Assembly (NCBI GenBank): GCA_019059635.1
Contig: JAGVRJ010000009.1
Coordinates: forward strand, 1,521,001-1,585,000
Length of the DNA stretch: 64,000 bases
Direction: 5' to 3'
DNA from: Proales similis
Lineage: Eukaryota > Rotifera > Eurotatoria > Ploima > Proalidae
In this document: one piece after another, positions 44,305 through 54,923 of the stretch
Position numbering within the stretch: position 1 is the stretch's first letter
Layout of the letters: every line of letters starts with the position of its first letter
The notes under the pieces: generated by a model
Databases searched by the model: none
What the model was told of the DNA's origin: nothing
The model's input: only the letters and a program-made list of their open reading frames with translations
Position numbers and translations under genes: made by a program

Positions 44305-45483
44305 ATGACTGCATCGACGACAAGTGAACACGAACAGCTGTGCGAGCTATGCGGCCGAACACCCATAACCAATGACGGCCTGGCAATTTTGCCGTGCGGA
44401 TGTAAATGGTGCTACACCCATTTGACCGAAATTGAACAAGATATTGGCTTTGGTAGAAATTTCACGTGTGAAACCTGTGGCAGAACGCAAACTCTGGTCA
44501 GCACAGGTCAGCCGAGAAGCGTCGAGAGAAAAAAGCGCCGAAATGAAGTGACGCCGTTTGAAAGTATTCCCCAACAGGATTTGGTTGCCCTCATGACCAT
44601 AATAAGCCAACTGAAGCACATCTGCCGAGATCCGATCTCTTTCGTTGACCAATATTTTTCTACCTTCGCTGATCAGGTAGAACAAAAACGCCAAACTGTT
44701 CGCCAGGTTATACAGGAAGAGTATGAACGGCTCGGCAACTATTTGGAAAATTTGATGATCGACTCGATTGAATGTCACGATCGACTCAAACATTCTGAAG
44801 CCTATCTGAGCAAAATCGACTTTTTGTGTAACAGCGCCCTACAAATAAAAGTCCTCAAAATAGACGAGCTCGATCCAAAAGAAAGGAAGCTGCAGCTCGA
44901 AAAGGTGCTCTCTCTCATCCGGTTCGCACGCAAGCTAAACAACGATACCCTTAATATTTTCTATCCAAACGACTATTGGATGATAGCCGAGGAGCAGCTG
45001 CAGGGATCCAGGCCAATGGCCATTTTAAAACGCTTCATCCAGCAAAAAGGTGCTGCGTGTTCCACCATAGGCATTCTTAGCTGCCAAATGAATGGAGTTA
45101 AACTGGCACATGACCAAAACGAACCGGTCATAGGACTTGACTCGACGCCAGCGGTGGGCCGTCTATGGCGAGCAATCGGGGTGTTCAACAAGCGAAAGAG
45201 CAAATTTGGACTGTATCTTCAAATCGTAAGTGAGTCAAGGGAGCAGGCGAGTGTTGACCTAAGAATTGTGGGCACCATGACATTGCGCCATAGATTCAAT
45301 CCTGGTCTCAATGTTACAACCAAATTCGACAAGTGCATTCCGCCCCGAGCCCAGGACAAGCAAAGTCCAAAGTGTGGAACGAAAAGATTCTGCCAGTCTG
45401 AGCTAGTGCTCGATCACCACAAAGGCTTCTGCGACCCGCAAATCGACACTGTTTGGGTCGAGATTTTGTTCCGTTCAATTTAG
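44305..45483 (+). CDS. RING-coiled-coil-MATH-like protein 1
   Basis: A single-exon 392-residue protein. A Cys/His-rich RING-like finger opens it (CELCGRTP, LPCGCKWCYTH, CETCGRTQ; residues about 12-62). A helical or coiled-coil part follows (about 80-230). The C-terminal 160 residues resemble a MATH/TRAF-C domain: FGLYLQIVSESREQASVDLR, TMTLRHRFNP, and an ending DTVWVEILF typical of MATH domains. This is the TRIM37 plan without a B-box. It is probably a ubiquitin ligase or adaptor, but the finger spacing is unusual, so activity is uncertain. It has a tandem paralogue 220 bases downstream. AATAAA is at 45493-45498. Both copies have no introns in a genome where most genes have them, which hints at an origin by retroposition followed by tandem duplication. 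Confidence 0.62.
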   Translation: MTASTTSEHEQLCELCGRTPITNDGLAILPCGCKWCYTHLTEIEQDIGFGRNFTCETCGRTQTLVSTGQPRSVERKKRRNEVTPFESIPQQDLVALMTIISQLKHICRDPISFVDQYFSTFADQVEQKRQTVRQVIQEEYERLGNYLENLMIDSIECHDRLKHSEAYLSKIDFLCNSALQIKVLKIDELDPKERKLQLEKVLSLIRFARKLNNDTLNIFYPNDYWMIAEEQLQGSRPMAILKRFIQQKGAACSTIGILSCQMNGVKLAHDQNEPVIGLDSTPAVGRLWRAIGVFNKRKSKFGLYLQIVSESREQASVDLRIVGTMTLRHRFNPGLNVTTKFDKCIPPRAQDKQSPKCGTKRFCQSELVLDHHKGFCDPQIDTVWVEILFRSI

Positions 45484-45704
45484 CGTCGGATTAATAAATT
45501 TGATCGAAATTAAATTTCAGATTTCATTTTTTTTTTTGATTCTGAAATATATTCCCAAGAAACAATATCTCGTGTTGCGTGGACACGCTAAAAGGCCGCT
45601 AAGGAAACGCCTCTATCTCCAACCATGGCTAGCCATTAATGGACACGCTGCCATCATCTATGAATCGCTTAAAATTCATTTGATTTATTGAAGCATTTAA
45701 GAAA

Positions 45705-46832
45705 ATGTTTAAATCATTCGGAGTAGACAGAAAGGCTTGCCACTCATGCGGCATACTGAGCGATCGAATCGTCAACTTCCCTTGCGGTCTCGTAATTTGT
45801 CAGAACGATTTAATTACAAAGCAAAATGGCAACCGATTAGAATGCCCGAAATGCGCTACATCGCACAACGTTAAAGTGCAGCTGAATAGAGATGTCAAGA
45901 CTGACATGACCATTTTGAGGCAAGCATGTGACGAGCTGTTCGACTGGAGAGACTACGTCCACCGTCTATATTCGCACACGAACCTTTTTCAAGACGCTTT
46001 TTTCGAGCAGCTGCGCAATCGCATCAGTCAAGAGCATCGAGCAGCCGAGTATAAGCTCGACACGCAGGCGAATTCTGTTTTACAAGATTTGAAATGTGCA
46101 AACTGCTCCTGCAAGCGACACGGCGACCTGCTCGTTTCTGAACTCCAACGCAACCCGAGCCTTCTAACTCAGCTAAGTCAATCCGAGCAAAAATTCTATA
46201 AGCTGCTCGAGGAAAAGGAAGGATTTGACGTTCACGGCGAGATATTCGTGCTCCTGCAGCTGAAAGCCAAAGTCGAACGAATTCTCTTCTCTGACAAAGA
46301 GATCGGGTATGAGACAAGGCCGTTTCATTTTCAGAACGAGCCGTGCGGCTCTCTGATTTGGAGAGATTTGCGTTTCGAGTTACCTTCGTCTGAACGCTGT
46401 TTTGGCCTATTCGATTTCACCATCAGACACGCGATTGTCTTTCGTCGGCGGCAAGAAACTGTTCGCACGAACGAGTTTCATGTCGGTGGAGAACAATGGC
46501 ATGTGGAGATGCGGTTCAAGGCTTTCTATTTCGAATTGATGTTGTTTCACAAAGAGAACATGAGCATGAAAAATCCAATCGACTGGCGGACAAGGTTCAA
46601 GCTGAGTGTGTTGCATTCACGAGACGAGCTGTTCAACTTTGCCAAAGAGACCAAGCGGGACATAATATTCAAAAGCGATAAAGCCGACGCGTGTGGCTTT
46701 CGTTTTCCATGCGAATATGTGTTCAATTCGAACATGGGCCTCTACAACATAAAGGAGGACAAGTTGCGCATTGAGATCGCTTTGTACATTATCAACCATC
46801 CAGCCGCCTTGCAAAGTCTTAATCCAATTTAG
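45705..46832 (+). CDS. RING-coiled-coil-MATH-like protein 2
   Basis: A single-exon 375-residue paralogue of the preceding gene, strongly diverged. The RING-like finger (residues about 13-52) is CHSCGILSDRIVNFPCGLVI and CPKCATSH. The helical middle covers about 65-200, with an extra CANCSCKRHGD cluster near residue 132 that could be a second zinc site. The MATH-like C-terminus has FHVGGEQWHVEMRFKAFYFE, RTRFKLSVLHSRDELF, YVFNSNMGLY and DKLRIEIALYI, which is the better MATH match of the two. Its poly(A) signal is at 46949-46954, just before the 3' end of the convergent GPCR B. Confidence 0.66.
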   Translation: MFKSFGVDRKACHSCGILSDRIVNFPCGLVICQNDLITKQNGNRLECPKCATSHNVKVQLNRDVKTDMTILRQACDELFDWRDYVHRLYSHTNLFQDAFFEQLRNRISQEHRAAEYKLDTQANSVLQDLKCANCSCKRHGDLLVSELQRNPSLLTQLSQSEQKFYKLLEEKEGFDVHGEIFVLLQLKAKVERILFSDKEIGYETRPFHFQNEPCGSLIWRDLRFELPSSERCFGLFDFTIRHAIVFRRRQETVRTNEFHVGGEQWHVEMRFKAFYFELMLFHKENMSMKNPIDWRTRFKLSVLHSRDELFNFAKETKRDIIFKSDKADACGFRFPCEYVFNSNMGLYNIKEDKLRIEIALYIINHPAALQSLNPI

Positions 46833-47050
46833 TCTTCTCGCCCCCAAGACCAGATAAGCCAAAATGCATTCCCTAACTAATCGCTTAAAATGATGACTGC
46901 ACAATAGATAAAGATGTTGTTCAACTAATCGACTTTGCCTATCAGAGAATAAACCGCATTTAAGCTTTAAAAAAGTTGGTAAAGGTTTAATTGAAAAATA
47001 GACGCTTGGCTTAGCTTTGTAGCTAGTAACAGGAGCCCAAATTAATAAAA

Positions 47051-48067
47051 TCACTCAACTAAAATGCCCATGACTGACAAAAACTCTTTTCTGAATCGCC
47101 GGTTGGAGAGGAATATGATCAGAAAAGTGAATGCCTGATAGGTGAATGACAATTCACCTAAATATGAAATTACCATCAAGTCAATTTTGAACTCGACCAG
47201 TTTTCCAAAAAAGAACATGATCATCGAGCAGGGCAGAGTCATTAGAAAGAACAGCGCGGTCAGAGACATGACTGTTCGATTCAGAGTTGTGAATCTGTAA
47301 GGTCCCCTTGCTCTTACACGACGAGCGCATAAAGGCGCATTGGCATTGGCCACTTGTAAGCGACTCTGGTTCAGATTCTCGATTCGCTTTCGTGTCTCTC
47401 TTACAAAGAGACAGTTGATTAAGAGCAGTAGTATTGTAGGCAGGATTGAGTATAACCAAATATGAACGACATTCCACACGAACGTTGGACGGGCTTCAGG
47501 AAGGTCGACGTGAGCGTAGCAGTAGGTAACCGTCTGATTCGCTTCTTGTCTCTGTACTCCGTAGGTGACGAGCATGTGACTGTTTAGCAAGAAAGCTACG
47601 GCCATAAGCAGCAGCGAGACGCGAATTGCCTGAGGCATCTTGAAGTGCAGAGTGCGCCAGTGATTCACTCGCACGCTCAGGTACTGCTCGACTGAAGTGG
47701 CCACCTTTTTTTCACAAATCACTCAACAACCGCTCACTCGAATGAAAACGCAGACTGAAAGGCTTACCAGAAACCAGGCAGAGAGCTGCAGTGTGCTCAG
47801 CTGGATGTATGTGCCGATCCTGCACACAGGCAAGCTGAGTTCGGGCAAGCTGAAGCCCAGCTGATGTCGAGCGAAGATATTGAGATTCCAAAAGTAGAGA
47901 GAAACGATGTTGTTGGCGGAGAGAAAGGCCAGAAAGACAAAAGTGACTGTTTTGCGCAGGCGGCAGCAGATTCGGATCGAAACAAGACCCATCAGAGTTC
48001 CGATCACTGTGATTGCCAGCGAGTACCAGCCCAGAGATTTCTCCAGCTCCTTCAATACACCAATCAT
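47051..48067 (-). CDS. Rhodopsin-class GPCR B with EQY motif (duplicate of A)
   Basis: A 317-residue receptor. Exons are 47768-48067 and 47051-47704, with a 63-bp intron at the same place as in GPCR A. It carries VEQYLSVRVNHWRT, MTLPCSM and TFLIIFLSNRRFRKE. DNA from about 47513 to 48092 is nearly the same as 41751-42330, including the intron apart from one base of a T run. Beyond that, toward the C-terminus, the proteins drop to roughly three quarters identity. The A and B genes are 5.8 kb apart with three unrelated genes between them. It is head to head with HGSNAT. Confidence 0.8.
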
Positions 48068-48672
48068 CTCCGGTGCGAATGTGCCTCACTGAACTGCCGA
48101 GTCGATGCGGTGTAACTGAAGAGATTTCTTGTTCAATTCACCGGTTCACCGATCTGGATGGAGAAGAGAGTGAAATCAGTAGTTGATATTGTCCGATATT
48201 TGAGCTCTTCCTGAACAAATTATTTTTTGAAGTGGTATTAATAAGAATTCGAAGGAGGAAATATTGCTGTCAGGATCAAATGAATCAGCTTCATATTTGA
48301 CGGAACAAGAGATATGGATTATTATGCTGACTTGGAGTGTTCCCAATCAATTTCGTTAATTGAAAGGAAAATGTGTCGACACGATCCTGCTTTGGTCCTG
48401 AGGGCTGTCTATTGCTTTGATTTAGGTTTAGATAAGACCAGCACGTGCTTTCCTTTAATATTCGTGAAAAAATCAAAGAAATGGGTTAGCATATTATCGA
48501 AGCAATCATTTTAAAACACCATAAAGCCAAAACAAATGAATCAAAGGTAAACAGCGAATTTTATCGTCCTTTGACATTTCAAATTTCTTGAGATAAAAGG
48601 CGACACATGAAATGCGCTGGATTCTTATTTGAATGTAACAAGATTCATTTTAAAAGCATTTGAAATAGACTC
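48068..48672. promoter_or_regulatory. Divergent region GPCR B / HGSNAT
   Basis: 605 bases between two divergent start codons. The left about 170 bases are shared with the GPCR A upstream region. The remainder is AT-rich, with no gene. Confidence 0.5.
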
Positions 48673-50412
48673 ATGAATGCGCAGGTTTTCCTTATCTTAA
48701 CCGCACTCGCTTCGTCGTTGGTGAGCGCCCAGGAATGGAGATGTGAAGTGATTAGTCGAGGGGCTCTAATCACATTCAATGGATGGAACAAGAGCTCATT
48801 GCCTGAATTCAATCAAATCAGAGTCTCTTACCAGGCTATTGAATGTTTTGAGTGTGATCCTCTACCTCTCACTGTGCTCGATCAAGCGTCGACTAAATTC
48901 AATCATACGTTCAATCCGAATTATCCGCCTTACTATAAGCTAGACGGAATAGATTCGAAAGGAGAAACTCGCACGATTTGTGATCGAGTCACGTATACGT
49001 TTGGCGAATGTGGTCAATATGAGTTGCTGGTCGAGGGCTGCAAGATAATTGAAAAAGTCGCTCCTAATCCTATTTACGCTTACTTGGCAATCGGCTCTGC
49101 CGTGAGCCTTTTACTTATCGTGACAAGTGCTCTCATTGAAAAGTATTACACACGATTAAGCACAGTCTTGTGCAAAAGATTAGGCCTTGAACAAGACACT
49201 TTTCAAGCTGAGCCAAAAAAGAGTGGCAGGAAACGCCTAGTCGCGCTGGATGTGTTCAGAGGCATAAGCATCACTCTGATGATTTGTGTCAACTACAGCT
49301 ACTTCACATACAAATTCATGTATCACGTTGTGTGGCACGGATTTAATCTAGCCACTTTAGTTTTTCCTTGGTTCTTGTGGATTATGGGCTTCTCGGCTCC
49401 GATATCGATCCACTCGCAGCTGAGAAAGAAGGATGTCTCTCGTTGGCGCGTCGTTCTGCGTGTGTTTAAGCGTACGCTCAAATTGTTTGTTCTCGGCTTG
49501 CTCTTAAATGCCGAGTTCAGATTTGAAATTACCACATTGCGTATATTCGGCGTACTTCAACGCATCGCAATTTGCTATTTGGTCGTGGCCTTGCTCGAAA
49601 TTATCTTCTACAAGGAGCCTAGCATCGAAGAGTACTCTGACTCGCCTTACAAGCACATTGCCGATCTTGCGCATGCCTGGAAGCAGTCGCTTGTGGTGGC
49701 CGTTTTACTCTTGATTTGGTTTCTAGTCGTCTATTTACTACCTGTGCCTGGCTGTCCGACCGGCTACCTCGGTCCCGGTGGCTATGAACAAGGCGGAAAA
49801 TTCGCTAAGTGCACCGGAGGTGCCACAGGCTACGTTGACAAGTTGATTATTGGTGAGAAGCGATTCTACCGCTACGCCACGCCAAGTTACATTTATGGCG
49901 AGCAAACCGGCATCTACGAGCCCGAAGGTATAATGGGCAGCTTAACATCGGTGGTCTTGACCTACTTTGGCGCCATGGCTGGCCGAGTGACCATGTTCTA
50001 TAAAAAGCCCAAAAGACAAATCATTACCTGGCTGGCTTGGGCTTTGATCACGTTCCTGTTGTTCGGCGCTCTCACTCAGTTCGACATGGAAAGAGGCCTT
50101 ATTCCGGTCAACAAAGACATATGGACGTATACTTTCACGCTTTTATGCGCATCGAGCTCATTCCTCATACTGGCGGTGCTTTACTTTTTCATAGACATCA
50201 AGGCCTGGTGGAATGGTGTGCCCTTCATCTACACAGGCACAAACTCAATTCTGATTTACTTGTGCCACTATCTGTTTTCCGAACGCTTTCCAGTTCAATT
50301 TTTCACCCCACGGCTGCATGGACCAAAAGCCATAAGCACAATCTACGGCATCACGTTCTTTCATTTATTATGCGCTTATCTTTACTACAAGCAGTTGTTC
50401 TTTACAGTCTAG
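48673..50412 (+). CDS. HGSNAT: Heparan-alpha-glucosaminide N-acetyltransferase
   Basis: A single-exon 579-residue lysosomal membrane enzyme that moves acetyl groups from cytosolic acetyl-CoA to terminal glucosamine of heparan sulfate during its breakdown. A signal peptide (MNAQVFLILTALASSLVSA) leads a lumenal domain with paired cysteines (to about residue 130). A first membrane helix follows (PIYAYLAIGSAVSLLLIVTS), then a cytosolic loop and about ten helices. The family signature is RLVALDVFRGISITLMICVN, followed by YHVVWHGFNLATLVFPWFLW, which aligns with human FKHASWNGLTVADLVFPWF; the His in that motif is the proposed acetyl acceptor. GPGGYEQGGKFAKCTGGATG and PEGIMGSLTSVVLTYFGAMA are also family motifs. 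Length is close to that of the mature family member. Confidence 0.92.
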   Translation: MNAQVFLILTALASSLVSAQEWRCEVISRGALITFNGWNKSSLPEFNQIRVSYQAIECFECDPLPLTVLDQASTKFNHTFNPNYPPYYKLDGIDSKGETRTICDRVTYTFGECGQYELLVEGCKIIEKVAPNPIYAYLAIGSAVSLLLIVTSALIEKYYTRLSTVLCKRLGLEQDTFQAEPKKSGRKRLVALDVFRGISITLMICVNYSYFTYKFMYHVVWHGFNLATLVFPWFLWIMGFSAPISIHSQLRKKDVSRWRVVLRVFKRTLKLFVLGLLLNAEFRFEITTLRIFGVLQRIAICYLVVALLEIIFYKEPSIEEYSDSPYKHIADLAHAWKQSLVVAVLLLIWFLVVYLLPVPGCPTGYLGPGGYEQGGKFAKCTGGATGYVDKLIIGEKRFYRYATPSYIYGEQTGIYEPEGIMGSLTSVVLTYFGAMAGRVTMFYKKPKRQIITWLAWALITFLLFGALTQFDMERGLIPVNKDIWTYTFTLLCASSSFLILAVLYFFIDIKAWWNGVPFIYTGTNSILIYLCHYLFSERFPVQFFTPRLHGPKAISTIYGITFFHLLCAYLYYKQLFFTV

Positions 50413-50578
50413 GTCTTGCTTCAAACAACCAAAGTAATGATCGAAAAGTAGCAGACAACGACTATTCTTTACTCATTAACGGCTAGAATCACAGATGAAC
50501 AAGTTTGTGCAGTATTTTTAATCACTGGGCTTAAAAAAGTAAAAACTAAAAAAAAAACAATGCTGGACAAAGTTTGAT

Positions 50579-51606
50579 TTAGGATCGGACTATTTCTCTA
50601 AACTGAGATCTGAAGCGTTTGTTTGAGAGGAAATAAATGAAGAAATTCAGTCCGTGATATGAGAATGAGATTGTATTGCACACGTAGATAATGAATAGTC
50701 CATGGTCGGTCGAGAACAGTTCATTGAAAAAGAAGCTGGCGGCAGCGGTAGGCAAAGTCATTGCGATGAACAGCAAAGTCAGAAAGACAATTGTCTTGCT
50801 CATCGAATCCATTTTATTCTTCTGACTGGGACTAGTACTGAGCGAGATGGTTTGCTTTGGCCCTGAGGCGCTTGCAGCGTTACTCTCTCTCACCTTCTTT
50901 CGCGAGTAGATGTTGCTTATTAACATGATGTTGAAAAGGGCGATGAGAGCGAACGGCAGTACTGAATAGGTAGCCAAATGAACGCGGCCCCATATCGACA
51001 TCCATTGAGTAGACGGGTATGTCGGAATAGTGTAGCAGATCACTTGGGTCTGATTGTTGGCCTCTATTTGCAGACCGAACGTGAATAAAACGTTCGAGTT
51101 GAGAAGAAGGATCAACAAGGTGAGACTTGCAGCTGCCAGCAATGGACGGCTTTCCTTAAAGTAAATTGTTCGCCAATGCTTTACTCTAACGCTCAAATAT
51201 TGATCTAGCGAGATGAGAACCTTGTTTTTTTTTGGTAAGAAATTAAAATAAAACTTGGAATTATTGCGCCAGACATCACTCCTAGATGAAAATAATCACT
51301 CACCAGTATCCAAGCTGAGATTTGAAGTGAAGAGAATTGAACGAATGAGCCAAATTTGCAGACAAACAGCGAGTAATTCAACAGGTCTATGTCTATGTAT
51401 TCTTGGAGGAAGTTTTCCAAATTCCAAAAGTAGAGAGTGAATATGTTGCTGAGCGTGAGGAAAGCAAAAAACACAAATGTGGCGTTAGAGCGCAACTTCA
51501 AGCAAACCGCCAGACTCAGAAAGCTGGTCAATGTGCCCACTATGATCAGCAAGAGCGCATATACGCCCAGTATTTTCCTCAACACCGCATAAGCACTCAA
51601 TGTCAT
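50579..51606 (-). CDS. Rhodopsin-class GPCR C with DQY motif
   Basis: A 314-residue member of the clustered receptor family. Exons are 51304-51606 and 50579-51220, with an 83-bp intron at the conserved site before TM3's end. Motifs: CKFGSFVQFSSLQISAW, LDQYLSVRVKHWRT, LLNSNVLFTFG, IAMTLPTAAASFFF, and NFFIYFLSNKRFRSQ in TM7. More distant from A and B than they are from each other; closer to GPCR D at 52470-53562. It is convergent with HGSNAT. Confidence 0.78.
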
Positions 51607-52469
51607 TGCTTCCTGGCTCCGTATTTATTCGCTGCTTAGATCCTATTTGAATTGCTCTTTTCGATTTTTCTTGCTTTTCTTCCAAATTCTCCCACCGTTC
51701 TCGAGTTATATTTATCTCATCTCATTCGGTCATTTGCTAAATTCTCTCCTGATCGCAATTATTCGATTCTCGGTTGGATGAAGACGACTGGAGTGGATCG
51801 CGTGCGACTTGTGACTGTTGAATTTCTGAATTAAATGCCAAATCAAATTAAAACAGGTTCTCGTAAGAAAACGAAGCAATCAAACGAATCGATCAAACCA
51901 GCATTGGTTCATTAGACGATCGTGTCAAATCATTCCAGGCAATTTGGCAATCTTTTAATTTGCGTCGTATTAAATGCACAATCACTCTGGTCTCTGGTGG
52001 AGGCCTGCAATTTATTTAGCGGGAAACAGCTCGCATGATAAAATTTCAGCCGCCCTCAGGCGTCAGGCCTTGAGATCTAATTGAGTTGACAATGTCTTAA
52101 AGTAGGATCGATAGACTTGAGTCGGAGGAAATGCTGTAATTTTGCATCCGCCACGTCGAATTAACGCCCGCGAGCTTTTCCGATCTGCATCAAGAAACGA
52201 GTAAACAGAAAACTATCCAAAATATAAATTTCGCTCTTATTTATTTATATTTGGAAGAAAGCGTCTAGAGCAAACAAACTCTCGCCTCTCCTTTCAATGC
52301 AAGACCTTTAGCTTTCATTAGATACCCATATCGTCTAGCTCGCTCCAACAGCGCAGGAATATGCACATTGCTTAATGCGTTAGAAGAATTGATTGAAGGT
52401 CGATATAGAGATTTATTGGGAAACATTTCACTAGATGGGTGCAAATATAACGAAGAGAGCATCTACTCG
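51607..52469. other. Spacer between GPCR C and GPCR D
   Basis: No gene supported. A minus-strand open frame at 52265-52462 just past the GPCR D stop has no family features and is probably 3' UTR or chance. Confidence 0.4.
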
Positions 52470-53562
52470 CTACTGAGACTTGGAGAACATTTTTTTCAAG
52501 TCTTGGACGAGGTTTTGTTTCAATTCTTGCCGAAAGCGGCGGTTGAGAAGAAAGTATATGTAGAAATTGAGACCATGGTAGGAGAACGTAATACAGTCAC
52601 AGATAAGAATGACCGTTCGGCCGTAATCAAGGCTAACGAGAAATCCGTACGCGAAGCTGACATATGCGGAGGGGAGAGTCATGACGATGAACAAGACGGT
52701 GAGCAAGACAATAGACGCGGTCATGGCCTGATTGCGGCTCTGACTCCTGCTAGATCCTGTTTTTGTTGAAGAATTGACTGTAGTTTGATGCACGTTTGAT
52801 GGATTGACTTGGTTTTGATTCATCTTGGACCTTCTGAATTTCAAATAGATGAGCATGGCAGTGTTTGTGACGGCAATGCAGCCAAATGGGATCAACGAGT
52901 ATAAGCCGAGATGAACCTTGAATCTAAGCTAAAGGCAATCTAACTGAAAGTGTCTAGTCTCTCTTACTCTTCCCCAATGCATCATCCACAATGACTCGGG
53001 ATAATCCAAAATCTCGAAGCAGAATATCTTACTAGTGTCGTTGGTTGTCACTTCGATCGCGAACGTGAACAGAATGTTTGAATTCAGTAGGAGAAAGAAG
53101 CCAGCTAACGCCGAAGAGACCAGAACTGCGCGTCTTGGTTTCATGTGGACTGTGCGCCAGTTTCTAAACACCACGCTCAAAAATTGGTCCAGTGACATCA
53201 GAACCTTCAGCGAGTCAATCAACAGCGAGGAACTTTTAGAGACCATAGGGACTACTCACCAGAGTCCAAGCGGAGATTTGCAGCGACGAAAATTGCACGA
53301 AGCTGCCCAGCCTACACGTCCAACGCGACAGGTTGGACAAGTCGAAGGGGAAAAAATTGTTGAAAAACTTGTTCAGCAGCCAGTAGTACAGAGAGAACAC
53401 GTTTGCCACGGTCAAATAGGCCAGAAAGACGAACGTAGCCACCTTTCTCAGCTTAAAGCAGACGTACAAGCTCAGAACACTCGACAGGGTGCCGATCACA
53501 TTGAGAAGCAGGGCATAAACAGCTAAGATGCTGTTGATTGTAGTCAGGGCTTGGCTGCTCAT
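52470..53562 (-). CDS. Rhodopsin-class GPCR D with DQF motif
   Basis: A 328-residue receptor with three exons: 53260-53562, 52968-53204 and 52470-52916. Introns are 55 bp (conserved site) and 51 bp (extra, between HWGR and VHLGLYSLIPFG before TM5). Motifs: CRLGSFVQFSSLQISAW, LDQFLSVVFRNWRT, LLNSNILFTFA, FIVMTLPSAYVSFAY, NFYIYFLLNRRFRQE. The second intron is absent from the other four receptors. The tail is longer and Lys/Gln-rich. Confidence 0.78.
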
Positions 53563-53917
53563 CGTAACGCTCCGATTTGTTTTTTAAAATAGAATATTTT
53601 TGAGGACAGACAGTTAAATACGCAGAGATCATTAATTTGTTGAAATCAGACTTCCTATGCTGCCACTATTCTCTCGACATTCAACCTTCCTTAATCAAAA
53701 ATTTCTGGCTCGTTACCTTTAAAATTGGACGAAAATTTCTTTATTTGGTTTAACAAATGAATCACGAAATTTCAATTTAATCACAATCAGCGCAAAAAAT
53801 GTTCAATTCTTCTTCACTTTTACGTCTATTTTTCCTCATGAAATTCTAATTCGAAGCCAATCGTAAGGCAGGTACTTGTTGACCGAATTTTTTAATCAAG
53901 AAGAATTTTGTTCTAGA
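53563..53917. other. Spacer between GPCR D and GPCR E
   Basis: AT-rich 355 bases. Contains the GPCR D promoter side and the GPCR E 3' flank; nothing else is seen. Confidence 0.4.
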
Positions 53918-54923
53918 TTAGAACTCGATAAGAACCCTGAATTCATTAAGGAGCTCTTTTCTAAAACGGCTATTGGAAAAATAGATTATAACAAGTGTAA
54001 AGCCATGATAGGAGAAAGAGAGCTCTCCGAAAAAGGTTATAACCAATGTGCCGTATTGCCAATTTAGCAATCTATCGTAGAAAAATGTTATGCCTGCACA
54101 GGGAAGTGTCATAAGAAAGAAGAGCACGGTTATTAATATTACTGTGCGATTCAGCGCCGTGAATCTATATCTTCTTGTTGCGCTGACTCGTTGAGCACAT
54201 AATGGAGCTACAACAAGCTGATTGAGCTGTTGAGCTGTTGCACTGCTGCGCGATAATGTCTCTCTAATCAATAGAGAATTGAATATGACCAACAGGAGAA
54301 ATGGTCCGAGTGAATAGAGGCCAAGATGCGCTATGTTCCAAATATGAGTCATTTCCGTCTCCGGTATGTCAGAACGCGAATAGCAATATGTAACTGACTG
54401 GTTGCCTTCCTGTCGTTCCACTCCGTATGTGAGCAGCATGTGTGAATTCAGCAAGAGAATAATTATGATCAAGAGAATTGAAACCCGAACCGCCTGTTGC
54501 ATTTTAAAGTGAACTGTGCGCCAATGGTTTATTTTCACGCTCAGATACTGTTCGACTGAACAAGCCACCTTTGATTTGATTTGTCTCTCAAGTTTGAACG
54601 AGCAGACCATGCCAAATTGAATAGCCTACCAGAAACCAAGCAGAGAGTTGCAGTGTGCTCAACTGGACGAATGTGCCGATCCTGCACACTTTTAAATTGA
54701 GCTGAGGAATTGTGAAAGTTGTATGATGAAGGCAGAAAACATTCAGGTTCCAGTAATAGAGCGAAACGATATTGGTTGCTGAGAGAAAGGTAAGAAAGAC
54801 AAAAGTGACTGTTTTGCGCAGACGATAGCAGATTCGGATCGAAACAAGACCCGTCAGAGTTCCGACTATGGTTAGTACTAGAGCGTACATGCCCAGTGAT
54901 TTTTCCAACTCCTGTCTGAACAT
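53918..54923 (-). CDS. Rhodopsin-class GPCR E with EQY motif
   Basis: A 314-residue receptor with exons 54630-54923 and 53918-54568 and a 61-bp intron at the conserved site. Clearly closest to GPCRs A and B: VSIRICYRLRKTVTFVFL, CRIGTFVQLSTLQLSAWF, VEQYLSVKINHWRT, LLNSHMLLTYG, YRFTALNRTVILITVLFF, MTLPCAG. TM7 reads FTLVIIYFSNSRFRKE, with the NPxxY asparagine replaced. Unlike A and B it is not homogenised, so it is an older copy of the same subfamily. Confidence 0.78.

Noticed and set aside
52265-52462. 65-codon minus-strand frame after GPCR D
   Set aside because: No start context, motif or splice link; falls in the likely 3' UTR.
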